DNA of 64,000 bases. Source: Pegoplata infirma (taxonomy: Eukaryota; Arthropoda; Insecta; Diptera; Anthomyiidae). Of this stretch, positions 10,801-22,179 are shown in pieces (the first letter of the stretch is position 1; each line of letters begins with the position of its first letter). Below the pieces are notes generated by a model that saw only the letters and a list, made by a program, of their open reading frames with translations, did not search any database and had not been told where the DNA came from. The position numbers and the translations under genes are program-made. The stretch covers positions 238,941,462-239,005,461 of the forward strand of contig OY992538.1 in assembly GCA_963921195.1 (NCBI GenBank), read 5' to 3'.

Positions 10801-13800
10801 TTGGCAATTGATGAACAATTTGCACATATTCTTACGCTAAATACTATCACTCACGGGCTTATACAACCAACTCGAGCTGTTTACGGAGCGGCAAACATTC
10901 CAGCAATCTGGCAAAGAAAAATGGAAGAAGTTTTACACGGGTTACCACACGTACTCAACTTTTTCGATGATATACTGTTGTTTGCAAAAGATTTTAATGA
11001 GCTACTGAAGAATTTAGAATTGACGTTAGCTCGAATGCGACATTGTGGCCTTATATTGAATAAGGGAAAGTGTGTGTTTGCTGCGTCCTCGGTGGAGTTC
11101 TTAGGACATGTTATTGATGCTAAAGGAATACACAAGTCGAATAAACATATTGAGGCTGTTTTGAATGCTTCAAAGCCAAATACGATAGAAGATCTACAGC
11201 TGTTTTTAGGAAAAGCGTCATACTACAGTGCTTTTATTCCTGACTTGGCCACTCGCGAACGACCACTGCGTGATATACTAAAATCGAAAAAGTTTTATTG
11301 GAACACAGGGGCAGATGCGGCGTACAACGACATAAAACGAATTCTAGTTTCGCCACAGGTGTTAATGCCATATGATCCAAAACTTCCGTTATTGTTAGCT
11401 ACTGATGCGAGTAAAACAGGGTTAGGTGCAGTTTTGTCTCACCGGTTGGTAAATGGGCAGGAACGACCAATTGCTTTCGCAAGTCGTACTATGAGTGGAA
11501 CAGAACAACGTTACTCGCAGATTGATAAAGAGGCGTTGGCTATTATTTGGGCTGTTCAAAAATTTTTTAAATATTTATACGCCCGTCACTGGACGTTAAT
11601 AACGGATCATAAGCCCTTGACTCAGATTCTACATCCTAGCAAATCTCTCCCAGTTCTTTGTATTTCTCGTATGGCAAATTACGCTGATTTTCTTAGCAAT
11701 TTTGATTTTAATATTGTGTATAAAACATCAAAACAGAATGCTAATGCAGATTACTTATCCAGGATAATACCAAAGCAATCAAGTAATGTACAAATTAACC
11801 AAAACAGTTCAGTTTCAAAATCCAGAGCCGAATATGATGAATTTGATAACTTTATTATTCGACAGATTAACCAACTTCCAGTTACAGCGGAAAAAATAGC
11901 TCAAGAAACCCGGAAAGACCCGGAACTTGGAAAAATTGTAACAATACTGGAAAAAGGTTATTGCTTAACAAAAAATGGATATAAGGCCCCAGAATCAAAC
12001 TATAGATTGTCAGCAGACTGTTTAACATTTGAACACAGGGTGGTGATACCTGCAAAATATCGTAAGGACATCCTTCAGAACTTACATGCAGCACATTTAG
12101 GAGTGGTTAAAATGAAAGGGATGGCACGTTCTTTTGTATATTGGCCTAAAATAGACGCAGACATTGAAGCGATTGCAAAAGATTGCATTGAATGTGCAAG
12201 AGTAGCTAACAGGCCTAAAAAATATGTTGATCACCACTGGGAATACCCAAAAGGGCCTTGGGAACGTGTGCATATTGATTATGCAGGTCCTTTCGAAGGA
12301 ATGATGTTGTTGATAGTAACCGATGCGTACAGCAAATGGTTAGATGTGAAAGTGACGAAGTCAATGAATGCGGGAGCAACCATAGCTCTGATTGATGAAG
12401 TGTTTGCTGATTATGGAGTACCAGTTATGATAGTATCCGATAACGGTACCAATTTTGCGTCAGTCGAATTCAACAATTACCTAACATCAGTGGGAGTTAG
12501 GTATCATAAATATACAGCACCATACCATCCATCAACAAACGGACAGGCTGAGCGAAGCGTGCAAACGGTTAAAAATGCCCTGAAGGCGATGGCTACGACA
12601 AGACAGAATTTGCAAAAGAATCTTAATGAATTTTTGAGACAGTATAAAAATGCACCGCATTCTACAACTGGCGTTTCACCTGCTAAACTGTTTCTGGGAC
12701 GTCAACTACGCACGCGTTTGGATTTAGTTCGTCCAGAAAATGTGTCTACAAAAGTAACAGCAAAACAATTAATGAAAAAGGGTCAATCGTTTAGAGAATT
12801 TAATGTCAATGATGACATTTATTTCTTATCCGGTAATTCAAGAGGAAGCAAATGGCTACAAGGAATAATCAAGAATCGCCTGGGCGACATTCATTATGAG
12901 ATCCAATATCAAAATAAAGTGGTAAAGAGGCATGTAGATCAGATTCGAGGTGGAAATAAAACGGATACAAATAAACAAGAAACCGATAAACCTAAAAGCG
13001 TGGTTGAAAAAAAGCAAATTACAAGATTACCCGATTCCTTTACTTATCCGGATGTGGAAGGCGAAAGAAACGTGATTCCAGGTCCGAATTGGTCTCATCC
13101 ACATGGCGAAGTTAATAGAAATGATAACGAGGCATTAAATATCGACCCAACAACTCGTGCAGAAATAATGAGTAATGAACAACCGATTGAGGAAAATATC
13201 AACCGGCCAACCAATGAACAACCGATTGAGGAAAATGTCAACCGGCCAACAAATGAGGAAGGCAACAGTATCCCGGTAAATGAGGGAAACCTGGGCAACC
13301 CAATGGAGGGAACGGAAACTGATGATGAATTCGAAACACCACGAGCACAACTTCAAGAAAACTCGGATCAGGAACAAGAAAACGTAAGTCTACAACCTGG
13401 TCCGACCTTACGACGATCATCTAGAATACGAAAGCCTAGAGTGTTATTTTCACCATAGAGTTTCAAGAAGGAGGAGATAAATGTTATATATGAAATCTAC
13501 TTGTGATTTGTCAACTTTACGAAAAAGAACTTTGTCTACAATCATGTTATTTTTCTTTACTTTGTCACATAATTTGATTTGTAAAATTATTCATTCTATC
13601 ATTTTTTTCACAAATAAGTGTTCATATAATTTTGTTATTTTTTTATAAATAAATATTGAAAAAACCAAAATACAAAAATTAGTAAAAACCACAAACAAAT
13701 TCATTTCTGTTAAAAAAAAAATATAAATTTGTAATATTTGAAAAGTCATGTTAGTAACGCCCTTTTGTCTTGTATCTGAAACAAAAAGCCCTAACTGAAC

Positions 13801-16800
13801 TGAAGATGTTTAAAAACACGAAGCAGATGTGTTATTAAATTTAACAAAACGCTAACAAAATTTTATACTGAATGTTGTTTTATCATTTAGAACCATTGGC
13901 GTAGGAAGCCAACATTTCTGGGGGGGGGGCTAAAGCCCCCCCAGATTTTTTTGAATTTTTTGATTTTTTTTTTTGAATAGAAAACCCCAGACCTATTTCT
14001 GAAGCGTTCCCTATATCATGTGTCTAGGTGTCCTAGAAACGAATGCCCTCCGAAAGCGGTTAAAAATTCATATTTTTTTTAAACAAATTTTGATTCTGAA
14101 GATTTTTCGGAAATTTAGAACTCCCAGATATGTTATGAAAATGAAAGATTTTTAATGTTTTTCCTATAGTAAAATCATTAGATTACTATGATTTTTTTCA
14201 AGAAAAAGTTCTGATGATTGCAAAAGTTGATGATTATTAGTCAAAATTCTCAGATTCTTTCTTCCAATAACTTTTGTCTATAAAAAACCACTTACAATTT
14301 ATAAACTTTTTTAAATCAAAGAACTTAAAATGTTTTCCTGAAGTTAAAATCCTAAGATTCGGTAAAGTTTTTATTACTGACAAAAACATCCGGTTCATAT
14401 AAAAACTTTTTGCAATAATTCAGACTATTTTTCAATAGGAAAAACTATTAGATCTAATATAATAATCATTACGAGTCCTTAAGACTCGTAGAATAATCAT
14501 AACGAGTCCTAAAGACTCATTATTATTATTTATTGTTGCAAAAATTAATGAAATCATTAAATTATTAAAAAAAAATTGTGAATGATTAAAATTCTGGGGG
14601 GGGCTAAAATTATTCTGGGGGGGCTAAGCCTCCCCCAGACAGGGCTATCTACGCCAATGTTTAGAACCCTCAAAAAAAATGTGGGCGGTATTGTAAAAAG
14701 GGGCGTGACACCTGCCATATAACCTAACACTGCAACATGTCTAATTTTGGGTTCTGTTAAACAAATGCTAACTTAATTCGATACATAATGGCAATTTACC
14801 ATTTGTAAGCTCAATGTGAAATGTGAGTGGAACAGGTTATGGCCCCGCAATTTTTTTTGTTCAAGAAAAAGATAGGACACATGTGCTAATTCCCTATACA
14901 AGAGATCGCGTCGGAGAAGCATCTATTCGTCGCTAAAATTATTTTATAAATTTAGAAACGTGTTTGTGTTTGTCGGTCGCTAGTATTGGTTATTTCTCCG
15001 CGAGCACCGTTAGACAACGGTGTCTAACCATACTCAAACACACGCACGTGTTAAGCGTCGTTTCACTCTTCCATTGTGAGGGCAATGGTCGTATTGTGTC
15101 CGGAGTTTCCCACGTGTTAAAACCCCACAAAAACTATAACCCCACAAAGGTGGCATATAGACTTCGTGTCTCGGTCACCTTTTTATTCGTCCATTCGTGG
15201 ACAAGGTGTAGCATTGCTACACCACTGAAGAAGAAGAAGAAATATTTGGCGCAGGTTGTTATTTTTTGTTCCTAAGCCCTGTATTTAATTATTACATGTA
15301 TTTAATGCTTTACAAGTAATAATTAAATATAACGAACTCGGTTACAACGAACTAAATCTAAAGTCCCGACGTTTTGGTATCAGTTTTCACACAAAATACT
15401 TCTTTTATAACGAACTCGGTTTTAACGAATCTTCGGTTAAAGCGAACTGATTATTATGATCCCACGGATGCAATTAATTGTATATTTACATTTTAATAAC
15501 GAACTCTCATAAATATTTTTTAATGTGCGACAATCATATTGATCAAACCAAAAACTTAAATATATAAAGACTATGCAAGAGTCAATTCTTTTTGACGTTT
15601 AAAGGTGGTGTTAGTTTTACAAATGGTATCTGGGAAAGCTGGAAATTTTGTTTACCTTTTATTTTTCGTTTAATTTTGCTGGTTGTTTTGATTTAATTAT
15701 ATTCATTTCTTTTTTTATTATGTATTTTTTTATTTTCAAGTGACACAACAATAATTTTCATTCATAATTTTAAATATTTATTTTTCGTTATTCCCAAATC
15801 GTTCCCAAATACTTTCCAAAAAAAGATTGCCATCTGTAGATAACGACGTCGTTATTACTGACACTACTATTCATGAGTTACACCTAGATCAAACTCACAA
15901 AAGGTTGGAAATTTTTGGTAATTTTAATCATATTTATATCTTTATATTCTCAATTAGTAATTTATTTACGAAAAAACATCAAATAAAACAATATTGGATC
16001 TATTTTTTAGGGCGTTTTGCATTTTAGGTGACGACATAACGAACAAGTACAAAATACAGTGATAAAGTTAAATAACACCCAAATATCTTCAATACTTTCT
16101 ACGTTTATTGACGTAAAACGTCAGCAGCCACTTACTTATTTTTTAGGGCGTTTTGCATTTTAGGTGACGACATAACGAACAAGTACAAAATACAGTGATA
16201 AAGTTAAATAACACCCAAATATATTCAATACTTTCTACGTTTATTGACGTAAAACGTCAGCAGCCACTTACAACCTAACAACCTAACCTTCCTTTTTTAT
16301 TTAGAGTTAGCACTTTGGAGACTCAGCTTGGAACAAAGAAATTTTAAACGCATAGGTTGCCCAGGTTTTTTCATAACTTCAGGCACTTGCTCAGTAGTAG
16401 AAACTTGTTTGACATCTAGATTACGTTCCACATCTAGATACGTTTTATTATACATTTTTTCACTGTTGTGATGGAACATTTATTTAAAGAGTTACTGTCA
16501 ATCAAAATGAAAGTTTTAGAGAAATTTGCAAAATAAATTATTTTGCAAAAACGTGATTATATAAAAATTAAATAAAAATATTTTCAATTCATCCAGACTA
16601 GTTTCCCCCATGCCCCGGTTCGCGAGAATACAGATTTTCTCGGTTCTGGTACTGGTTTCCCGGTTTTAGATACATTCCCGGTATTCCCTGTTCTTGTTCT
16701 AGAACCGGTTTTTAAAAAACAAAAAATTACTGTAACACAAAATGTTTAAATTGGTTATTACTCCAAATTAATCAGTATTTCCGAAATATTAAGTTGTCTT

Positions 16801-19800
16801 TGCAAAATTATTTAAAAATCATGTGATTATTTTTTTCTTAATTTCATAAAAAATGGAAATGATGTTTTTAACTAATAGCTAATATTATTAGCCTTGCTAA
16901 TATTATTAGCCTTGTTATTATTACTAATATTATTAGCCTTGTTATTTTTTGCATTGGATTAAGATTATGATTAACTTTATTTTATTTAAAAAATGGGTCT
17001 AATCTGGCCAAACAATATATTTATTTTTTTTTTCTAAATACATAATTTTTACAATAGTAAAATGAAAACATAAGTAAACTAAGGTAAAAATGTAAAGAAT
17101 TAAAAATAAGTTTAGTTAAATCCTAAGATTAAGGGCGGATTACTCAATGAACGGATTACTCTATTTAACGGAGCCTTATGTCAAAATTTGTATGAAAAAG
17201 TTATATTTAACGGAGAGTTATTTTATAACGGAGCATTGAGTAATCCAGCCTAAATCGGATTTATTTATACCATTTTACATTTTGGACAACGCTTATTTTT
17301 TTATCCTGTTTATATTTACTAATTGTATGTAGATTCAGAAAAAAAATTATAAAAAAAAAATTCTGGACTTTGTTTGACCCATTTTTTAACTAAATAAAGT
17401 TAATCCTAATCTTAATCCGGTCTGCAAAAAATAAGCGTATTTTGTATTGCTTTTGATAAAAACAAAGAAAAAATTTCAATTTTACAAAAATTTCAATTTT
17501 ACAAAAATTTACATTATGCATGCACCGATAAGATGAAATGTTAAAATAATTTTGAAAATAAAAATTAGAAGAAAAAAAAAATAGTCCCGGGAATAATGAT
17601 AATACCATCATAACTGGGAATACCAAGAATTGGGAAACCGGTAACAATTCCCGGTAATACCGAGAACCGGGATTACCGGTTGAGTTTAGGGTGGGTTGTA
17701 CAAGCTTTAAATAAGGAAATTTTTAGGCAAGTCCATGGCGCTCAGATTTAAAATAGTCCATTGTACCGGATTACTGGTACTGACCTTAGGCTCTAATCCA
17801 GACCCTTAAAACATTCAGGTGAGTAAAACAAAGTCTCTAGAATGATTTTGCAATTCTGGTTAATGCATAACTTGCAAGGATACTGCGGGAGAAGCCTACA
17901 AAGAAAGTCTGTCTAAAGGCGGTTTTGCCAATTGAGTGTGTTTTTCTGGTTATTTCTGATACTACTGGACGAAATGGCCTTTCCGTGCACAAATTACACT
18001 TGGAATATTTTTTTATTAGAAAAAATTACCTGTTAGAGGGTTAATCACAAGTATTTAACTGCATATTTTTACATAAAAAAATGTGTTTGCAGGAGAAATT
18101 CACACATATTTCTTGCGATTTCTTAAAAAACTGTTTCTAAATTCACTGAGAAATTTAAAATCGGTTGTTGAGTTGAGGGTGGGTTGAACAAGCCTAAAAT
18201 AAGTAAATTTTTAGGCAAGTCCATGGCGCTCAGACTTAAAATAGTCCATTGTACCGTACCCTGAAAAGAAAAATTTAGTAAGGGTGAGAAAGGTTTAGAA
18301 GAAAAAGAAAAAAAGTGTTTGTTCAGAATTGCTCAGTTGCTTTCACAAACTTGAGAAAATCAGTCTATGGGCCGTGTCCATTGACAGAATATCAGAACCC
18401 AATATCCGTAGTCTAGCCCTTGAGAACGCTGGGCAACAACAGACGTAATGTTCAGTTGTGTCATCATCTTCAAAGACAACCCACACATAATGGGTCTGAT
18501 AAGACACCTAATCTCGTCATATGATGAGCACAGCTGTTGTGTCTTGTAATTAAGCCAGTAAAGCTGCCCATTCACTTGCAATATTATTGTTCAACTTTTC
18601 AAATTGTACAATAATATCGCTTGTGTGTATGTAATATTTACGGTTGTGCAATATATTGGAGAATATCAAAACACTTTTGATATTTATTGTACAAACAAGA
18701 ATACTGCAATATATTTTATCAGTGTGTTGTCTATATTGTACAACTTTTTTATGTTATGTTTATGTTTATATCTTGTACAATATATTGGGTTTAAGTATTG
18801 AGCAATTTTATTTGCTGTGTAGGGTAAAACGACAATAATATTGTAAAATAATTTTTTTTTAAGTTGAGCAATTTTATTGCAAGTGAATGGGCAGCTTAAG
18901 TCTGCGAGAGTCTATTCGGTTAATATTCAATAAAGTTACTAGCTTATCAGTGTGAAAGGTAGGAAAAACCTTTTACAGACCGATCCTTGTTGTATTTGTT
19001 AACCGTCTAAGAAATAGTATCAAATCCATGGTATTTTTTCTATTGCACGGTGTCATCATTGTAAAATTATTTATTATTATTAAAATACTAAAAATGGTAA
19101 CACAAAAAGAAATTAAGTGACATGATCTCCAATTTTTTTTTTTTCTTTCAGTTTAACGATGGCATCTGCACAAATGACTATATAATAATAAGGATATATC
19201 ATTTGCCAATAATAAAAATATGCACTGCTCAGTGTGAGATATATTTGAATGAAAACAATATTACCCTAGTTGAAAGTAATTTCTTGCAAGACTTTCTAAA
19301 ATTCATAAATGAAGATGATATGGGAGAAACACTACCATATTCTGAAACAAGTTTAAACGTATGTACAATTGTTTTTTAAGTTAAAACATTTTTTAAATTA
19401 TTTTAATAATACTTCAGTTACAAAAGCATAACATATCTGCAGAAGAACTTCAAAGATATTTATCTAAAAATAATTTTGGCAAACCCTACCGTTGGCTACA
19501 GCAAATTTGTGGTAATTCTTCATTTAACAATATAAAAAGTGATCACTTTCAAGCACAGAAACTAAAAGACTTTACTTTTGAGTGCGTCAAGAAAATAAAA
19601 TGGTATTGGCATTCTCGTCTAAATTTGACAACACAAATCCGGGCCTTTATGAATAAGAATATAGATGAATATATGGACAACAAGGGAGGAAGTCCAAAAC
19701 CAAATTGTACCTTGGTACAATGGTCTGCTGTGTCATGGGAGGAATATGAAGCATCGCAAACAACAAATCATCTTATTGGCCAACAGTTGACAGATGACAG

Positions 19801-20248
19801 TTGCAGCTTCTTCCGTGCTGTAATTGTTTTAAGTTCGGCAAAAATGGAATGTTTGATAAGTGTTTCAAACAAGTATCCTCTAAATGTACCACTGTGGACT
19901 ATAACAGTTCATTGGAATGGCCATCATAATGCATTGAACAACTCTTCAATTAAAGTAAGCACACTTAGTCGATATTAACATAAATGTTACAATATAAAAT
20001 ATTTTCAGATAATGGAACTCTATACCAATTCCCTGAAAGACTCCAAGCCCATATCATCGAACATGCTAGCAAAGCAGTTATTACGCACAATGTGCAGTTT
20101 TGATATTTTCCTTGAAACCGAGGGTCCTCTCTATCATCCGTTAGAGTATAGCAAAGAAAAAAGTTTCATAAAATCGTTTTCTAAACGCATACGTGTTAGA
20201 CCATATAAACGAATCACCAAGGGTTCAGTTAACTATTTTAAACAGTAA
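7804..20248 (+). CDS. thoc5: THO complex subunit 5
   Basis: Subunit of the THO/TREX complex that packages nascent mRNA for nuclear export (family knowledge). Coding exons are 7804-8658, 19152-19358, 19418-19954 and 20009-20248, all joined in phase 0 at GT-AG sites, giving 612 aa, a normal THOC5 length. Exon 1 holds the charged, coiled-coil-prone N-terminal half (RLERELNLRKKL near residue 146). Exons 2-4 hold the conserved C-terminal half, recognised by PLWTITVHWNG, FDIFLETEGPLYHP and the terminal PYKRITKGSVNYF. Exon 1 ends in PHPLYLQIK and exon 2 continues with FNDGICTNDYIIIRIYH, matching the family's HPL...CKDD block, so the two distant parts are one gene. The start codon lies in AAAATGG. 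Introns 2 and 3 are 59 and 54 bp; intron 1 (8659-19151) is 10.5 kb because of transposons. Recognition rests on remembered family sequence. Confidence 0.9.
8831..9023 (+). repeat. 5' LTR of Ty3/gypsy element
   Basis: 193 bp starting TGTTATATATG and ending AATACA, identical by eye to the 3' LTR at 13482-13674. A 14-bp partial copy of its start (TGTTATATATGAAA) directly precedes it at 8817. No clean TSD was seen. Confidence 0.88.
9028..9045 (+). other. Primer-binding site, tRNA-Leu
   Basis: TGGTGTCAGAAGTGGGAT, complementary to the 3' end of a tRNA-Leu, four bases after the 5' LTR. Confidence 0.78.
9062..10533 (+). pseudogene. gag-protease part of gypsy polyprotein
   Basis: Starts at ATG 9062 (MSIPQEQLASVM); an in-frame ATG is absent further upstream. 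Capsid-like region, then two zinc knuckles (CYGCNGNHMRKDC, CX2CX3HX4C; CFECGKLGHISKVC, CX2CX4HX4C) and an aspartic protease active site LDTGAPCS. The frame runs into the start of reverse transcriptase (FDDVFGKSAGKLK) and then stops at 10533, because the RT continues in another frame from about 10501. Confidence 0.85.
10501..13458 (+). pseudogene. pol part of gypsy polyprotein (RT, RNase H, integrase)
   Basis: Open from about 10501 (PIFARPRDVPLALRE). RT shows FAHLDVTDAYTHL and the catalytic FFDDILL in place of the usual YxDD. RNase H follows (LLATDASKTGLGAVL, TDHKPLTQIL). Integrase has an HHCC finger (H..H...CIEC), DYAGPF, SDNGTNF and GQAERS as the D,D,E residues. A 42-bp tandem repeat (NEQPIEENINRPT) lies near 13171-13254, and the C-terminus is SRIRKPRVLF. 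Relative to related elements about a dozen residues are missing at the frame break, so I infer a small deletion rather than programmed frameshifting. Confidence 0.85.
13482..13674 (+). repeat. 3' LTR of Ty3/gypsy element
   Basis: Identical to the 5' LTR over all 193 bp, immediately after the purine tract. Confidence 0.88.
13894..14659. mobile_element. hAT MITE (CATTGGCGTAG family), copy 1
   Basis: 766 bp, ends CATTGGCGTAGGAAGCC / GGCTATCTACGCCAATG, exact 8-bp TSD TTTAGAAC. A 'ctggggggggct' motif lies beside each end. Copy 2 is at 40179-40928 in the opposite orientation. Confidence 0.87.
14902..15241 (+). mobile_element. SINE-like retroposon with (GAA)n tail
   Basis: About 340 bp starting GAGATCGCGTCGG and ending in (GAA)4. 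Homologous to the copy at 58344-59126, which has a 13-bp TSD. It contains the palindrome GTGTAGCATTGCTACAC. No TSD was found here. Confidence 0.55.
15242..16000. repeat. Intronic stretch with 'taacgaact' repeat remnants
   Basis: Motifs such as ATAACGAACTCGG recur at 15330-15510, reminiscent of pogo/Tc1-type termini but without a complete element. No gene recognised. Confidence 0.35.
16001..16272. repeat. Tandem duplication, two 136-bp units
   Basis: Units starting TATTTTTTAGGGCG at 16001 and 16137 are almost identical. Each contains the palindrome GACGTAAAACGTC. Confidence 0.85.
16297..16479 (-). other. Unassigned 60-codon frame in thoc5 intron
   Basis: Starts MFHHNSEKMYNKTYL and ends SLQSANSK. 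Composition is protein-like, but there is no recognised domain and no supporting splice or promoter signals. It could be a small nested gene, a decayed transposase piece or chance. Confidence 0.2.
16607..17690. mobile_element. Putative element bounded by CCCGG-rich inverted segments
   Basis: Segments rich in CCCGGT / ACCGGG at about 16610-16720 and 17580-17690 are roughly inverted, bounding about 1 kb of AT-rich sequence. It also holds a three-fold 'ttattagccttg' repeat near 16885 and a MITE at 17133. Exact ends not determined. Confidence 0.4.
17133..17250. mobile_element. Short Harbinger-like MITE
   Basis: 118 bp, ends GGGCGGATTACTCAATG / CATTGAGTAATCCAGCC, TSD TAA. Confidence 0.75.
17690..18260. 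repeat. Direct repeat pair about 490 bp apart
   Basis: An about 90-bp block containing 'ggcaagtccatggcgctcag' occurs near 17692-17783 and again near 18172-18258. Class unknown. The DNA between and just after (to about 18560) may be decayed retroposon. Confidence 0.5.
18562..18896. mobile_element. Harbinger-like foldback MITE (AGCTGCCCATTCAC ends)
   Basis: 335 bp, ends AGCTGCCCATTCACTTGC and its inverse, exact TSD TAA. Overlapping short frames inside are not genes. Confidence 0.82.
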
Positions 20249-20275
20249 TAATAAGTAGCATGTATAGAAACTTGA

Positions 20276-20281
20276 AATAAA
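20276..20281 (+). terminator. Poly(A) signal of thoc5
   Basis: AATAAA 28 bp after the thoc5 stop codon. Confidence 0.7.
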
Positions 20282-20338
20282 CTCATATGTCGTTCCCACT
20301 TGCGACCTTAAACAATTTGTTCAACAAAACACCAGTAA

Positions 20339-20385
20339 TACCAAGTTCGCATTCATTGAACTAGTTTATGTATGCGAATATGGTA
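20339..20385. mobile_element. 47-bp remnant of TACCA...TGGTA foldback MITE
   Basis: Ends TACCAAGTTCGC / GCGAATATGGTA, TSD TAA. An extreme internal-deletion form of the family at 3719 and 5820. Confidence 0.72.
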
Positions 20386-20863
20386 TAATGCGGGGTTCAC
20401 ACTTGCTGTTTTTAAGTGTTCAAGGGCGACATATTTAAAATGGTCTTTGTTCTGCTTCCATTAAGTTTTTATTCTGTAAGGCCAGTTCACACTACAAGAA
20501 CTTACCAAGGTAATTTGAGATGATTTTGTGATTTTTCATTATGCTAGTACAATTTGGGATGAGTTTGTAAATCAGTATGTGATTTTGTTCAATGGAAAAT
20601 CGCATCATTTATTTTTTTTTTACAAAATTTTGCTTAAATTATGTTTGTCGATGTTAAAGTAACATATAGTCGGTGCGCCGACCAGAACTGCTATGTGTAA
20701 TTTTTTTATTTTTTTTTTTATTGGTCCATTAGGAAGCCTATCTGGTAGTGCATTTATCCCCCAAAGCGTTTCCCGTTATCTTAAATAGTTTCAAAGTTAG
20801 CTAAAACTCCTATGTGTTACCTATAATAGAATTTCTCCGGCAAAAGCAGATGTGTTATAAGTA
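20386..20863. other. Intergenic, partial foldback pieces
   Basis: Contains one-ended pieces related to 25552-25693 (gttcacacttgctg) and to 2293-2491 (ggccagttcacac). No gene. Confidence 0.4.
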
Positions 20864-21373
20864 GAGTCCGACCGAATATTCGGTCTCGGTTTCGGCCGAA
20901 TAATGGGGTTTCGGCATCTATTCGGTATTCGGCAAAATGTTGGCCGAATATTAGCCGAAACCGAAACCTTTTGGTATTTTAAAAAATATGTAAAAAAGTC
21001 GCTGAATTTTTAGATTTCGTATTTCATTACACTTGTTTCAGTTCAATTGAAGAAAATGTTACAAGTTTATGCAATAAATGTAAAACTGTTTCAGTTCAAA
21101 AATTATTTTCTCCTAAACTACAAACGAAATATACAATTTTTTTGTAAGTTTTTTAAAAAACATACTTTTTTCAAAAATACAACAATTCCTATGGTTTAAA
21201 AGCATTATATGCTGTATATTTATCTTTAAAAACCTTTTAATAATTTTATTCATGCCAGGCGGTAATTTTTTTTAAGTTTCGGTTTCGGTTCGGTTTCGGC
21301 CGAATATTACTTTTTCGGTCGAATATTCGGTTCGGTTTCGGTTCGGCCTCGAAAACTGGTTTCGGTCGGACTC
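20864..21373. mobile_element. GAGTCCGACCGAA-TIR element, copy 1
   Basis: 510 bp, ends GAGTCCGACCGAA / TTCGGTCGGACTC, TSD TA, many CGGTTTCGG motifs. Copy 2 (23641-24131) is inverted. Degraded pieces lie near 4910-4950 and 25185-25260. Confidence 0.8.
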
Positions 21374-21584
21374 TAGTTATAAGTACACACAAAAAATAAT
21401 ATAAAAAAATTGTACGTTTTGGCGATAATACAACCTATAAAGCGGTTTTGGATAATTTACCTAAGTTTTTTAGAGCAAAAACTTTAGTAAGTTATCCAAA
21501 ACCACTTTATAGGTTGTAATTAAACCAAAAACTGGCACAATTTTTTAATTTTTTTTTTGTGTGTACACATTAGGGTTCTATAGT

Positions 21585-22170
21585 CGAAAAGTCGAAATCA
21601 ACTTTTTTGTTCTTAAAAAGTCAAAAAGTCGACTTTTGCTTTCGACTTTTTTCGATTTTTTTTTTTCACTTTTGCCAGATGAAAATAATGAGAGCCGAGT
21701 TTAATAACAACTGAAGCTATTGGTATATCCATGTATTTTGTATGTGATGCAAAAATGTCAATGCCAAATTCATAAGTTAGAAAGTGTTAAGTGCAATATT
21801 TACCAATATTTTTGATTATTGTAAACACCTCAGTGATAGAATTCTATAAATCGAAAGTCGACTCTTTTGCTTTCGATTTTTTCAACCTGTTCCACACTTT
21901 CGATTTCTTCAACTTTTTTTAATAAATAAAATACAACCAAAAAAAATAGCACCTAAATGCTTACAACAAGTCAAAACTAAACTTTTATTTACAAAAAAAA
22001 AAATCGACTTAAAAGTTGGAAAAGGTCGAAAAAAGTTAAAAAGTCGAAAAAAGTCAAAAAAAGTCGACTTTTTAAAAAGTCGAAAGGTCGAAAAGTCAAC
22101 TTTTTAAAATTTGAAAAGAGTCGAAAAGTCGAAAAATCGACTTTTTTAAAATTGAAAAAAGTCGATGTTT
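21585..22170. repeat. Degenerate GTCGAAAA simple-repeat tract
   Basis: Many copies of GTCGAAAA / TTTTCGAC in both orientations, giving a hairpin-prone tract. Confidence 0.7.
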
Positions 22171-22179
22171 TTTTTTAAT

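Larger units (their letters stand above)
8831..13674 (+). mobile_element. Ty3/gypsy (Mag-type) LTR retrotransposon in thoc5 intron 1
   Basis: 4844-bp element with identical LTRs, a tRNA-Leu primer-binding site, gag, protease, reverse transcriptase, RNase H, integrase and a polypurine tract (GAAGGAGGAGATAAA) before the 3' LTR. No env. It lies in the same orientation as thoc5. LTR identity indicates recent insertion, but the pol frame is broken near 10495, so this copy looks non-autonomous. Mag-clade assignment is from overall protein style (two zinc knuckles, K02A2.6-like pol), not a tree. Confidence 0.88.

Noticed and set aside
14902..15241. Solo copia LTR
   Set aside because: Homology to the copia LTR region is confined to an insertion bounded by a 13-bp duplication and a GAA tail, so a retroposon explains it better.
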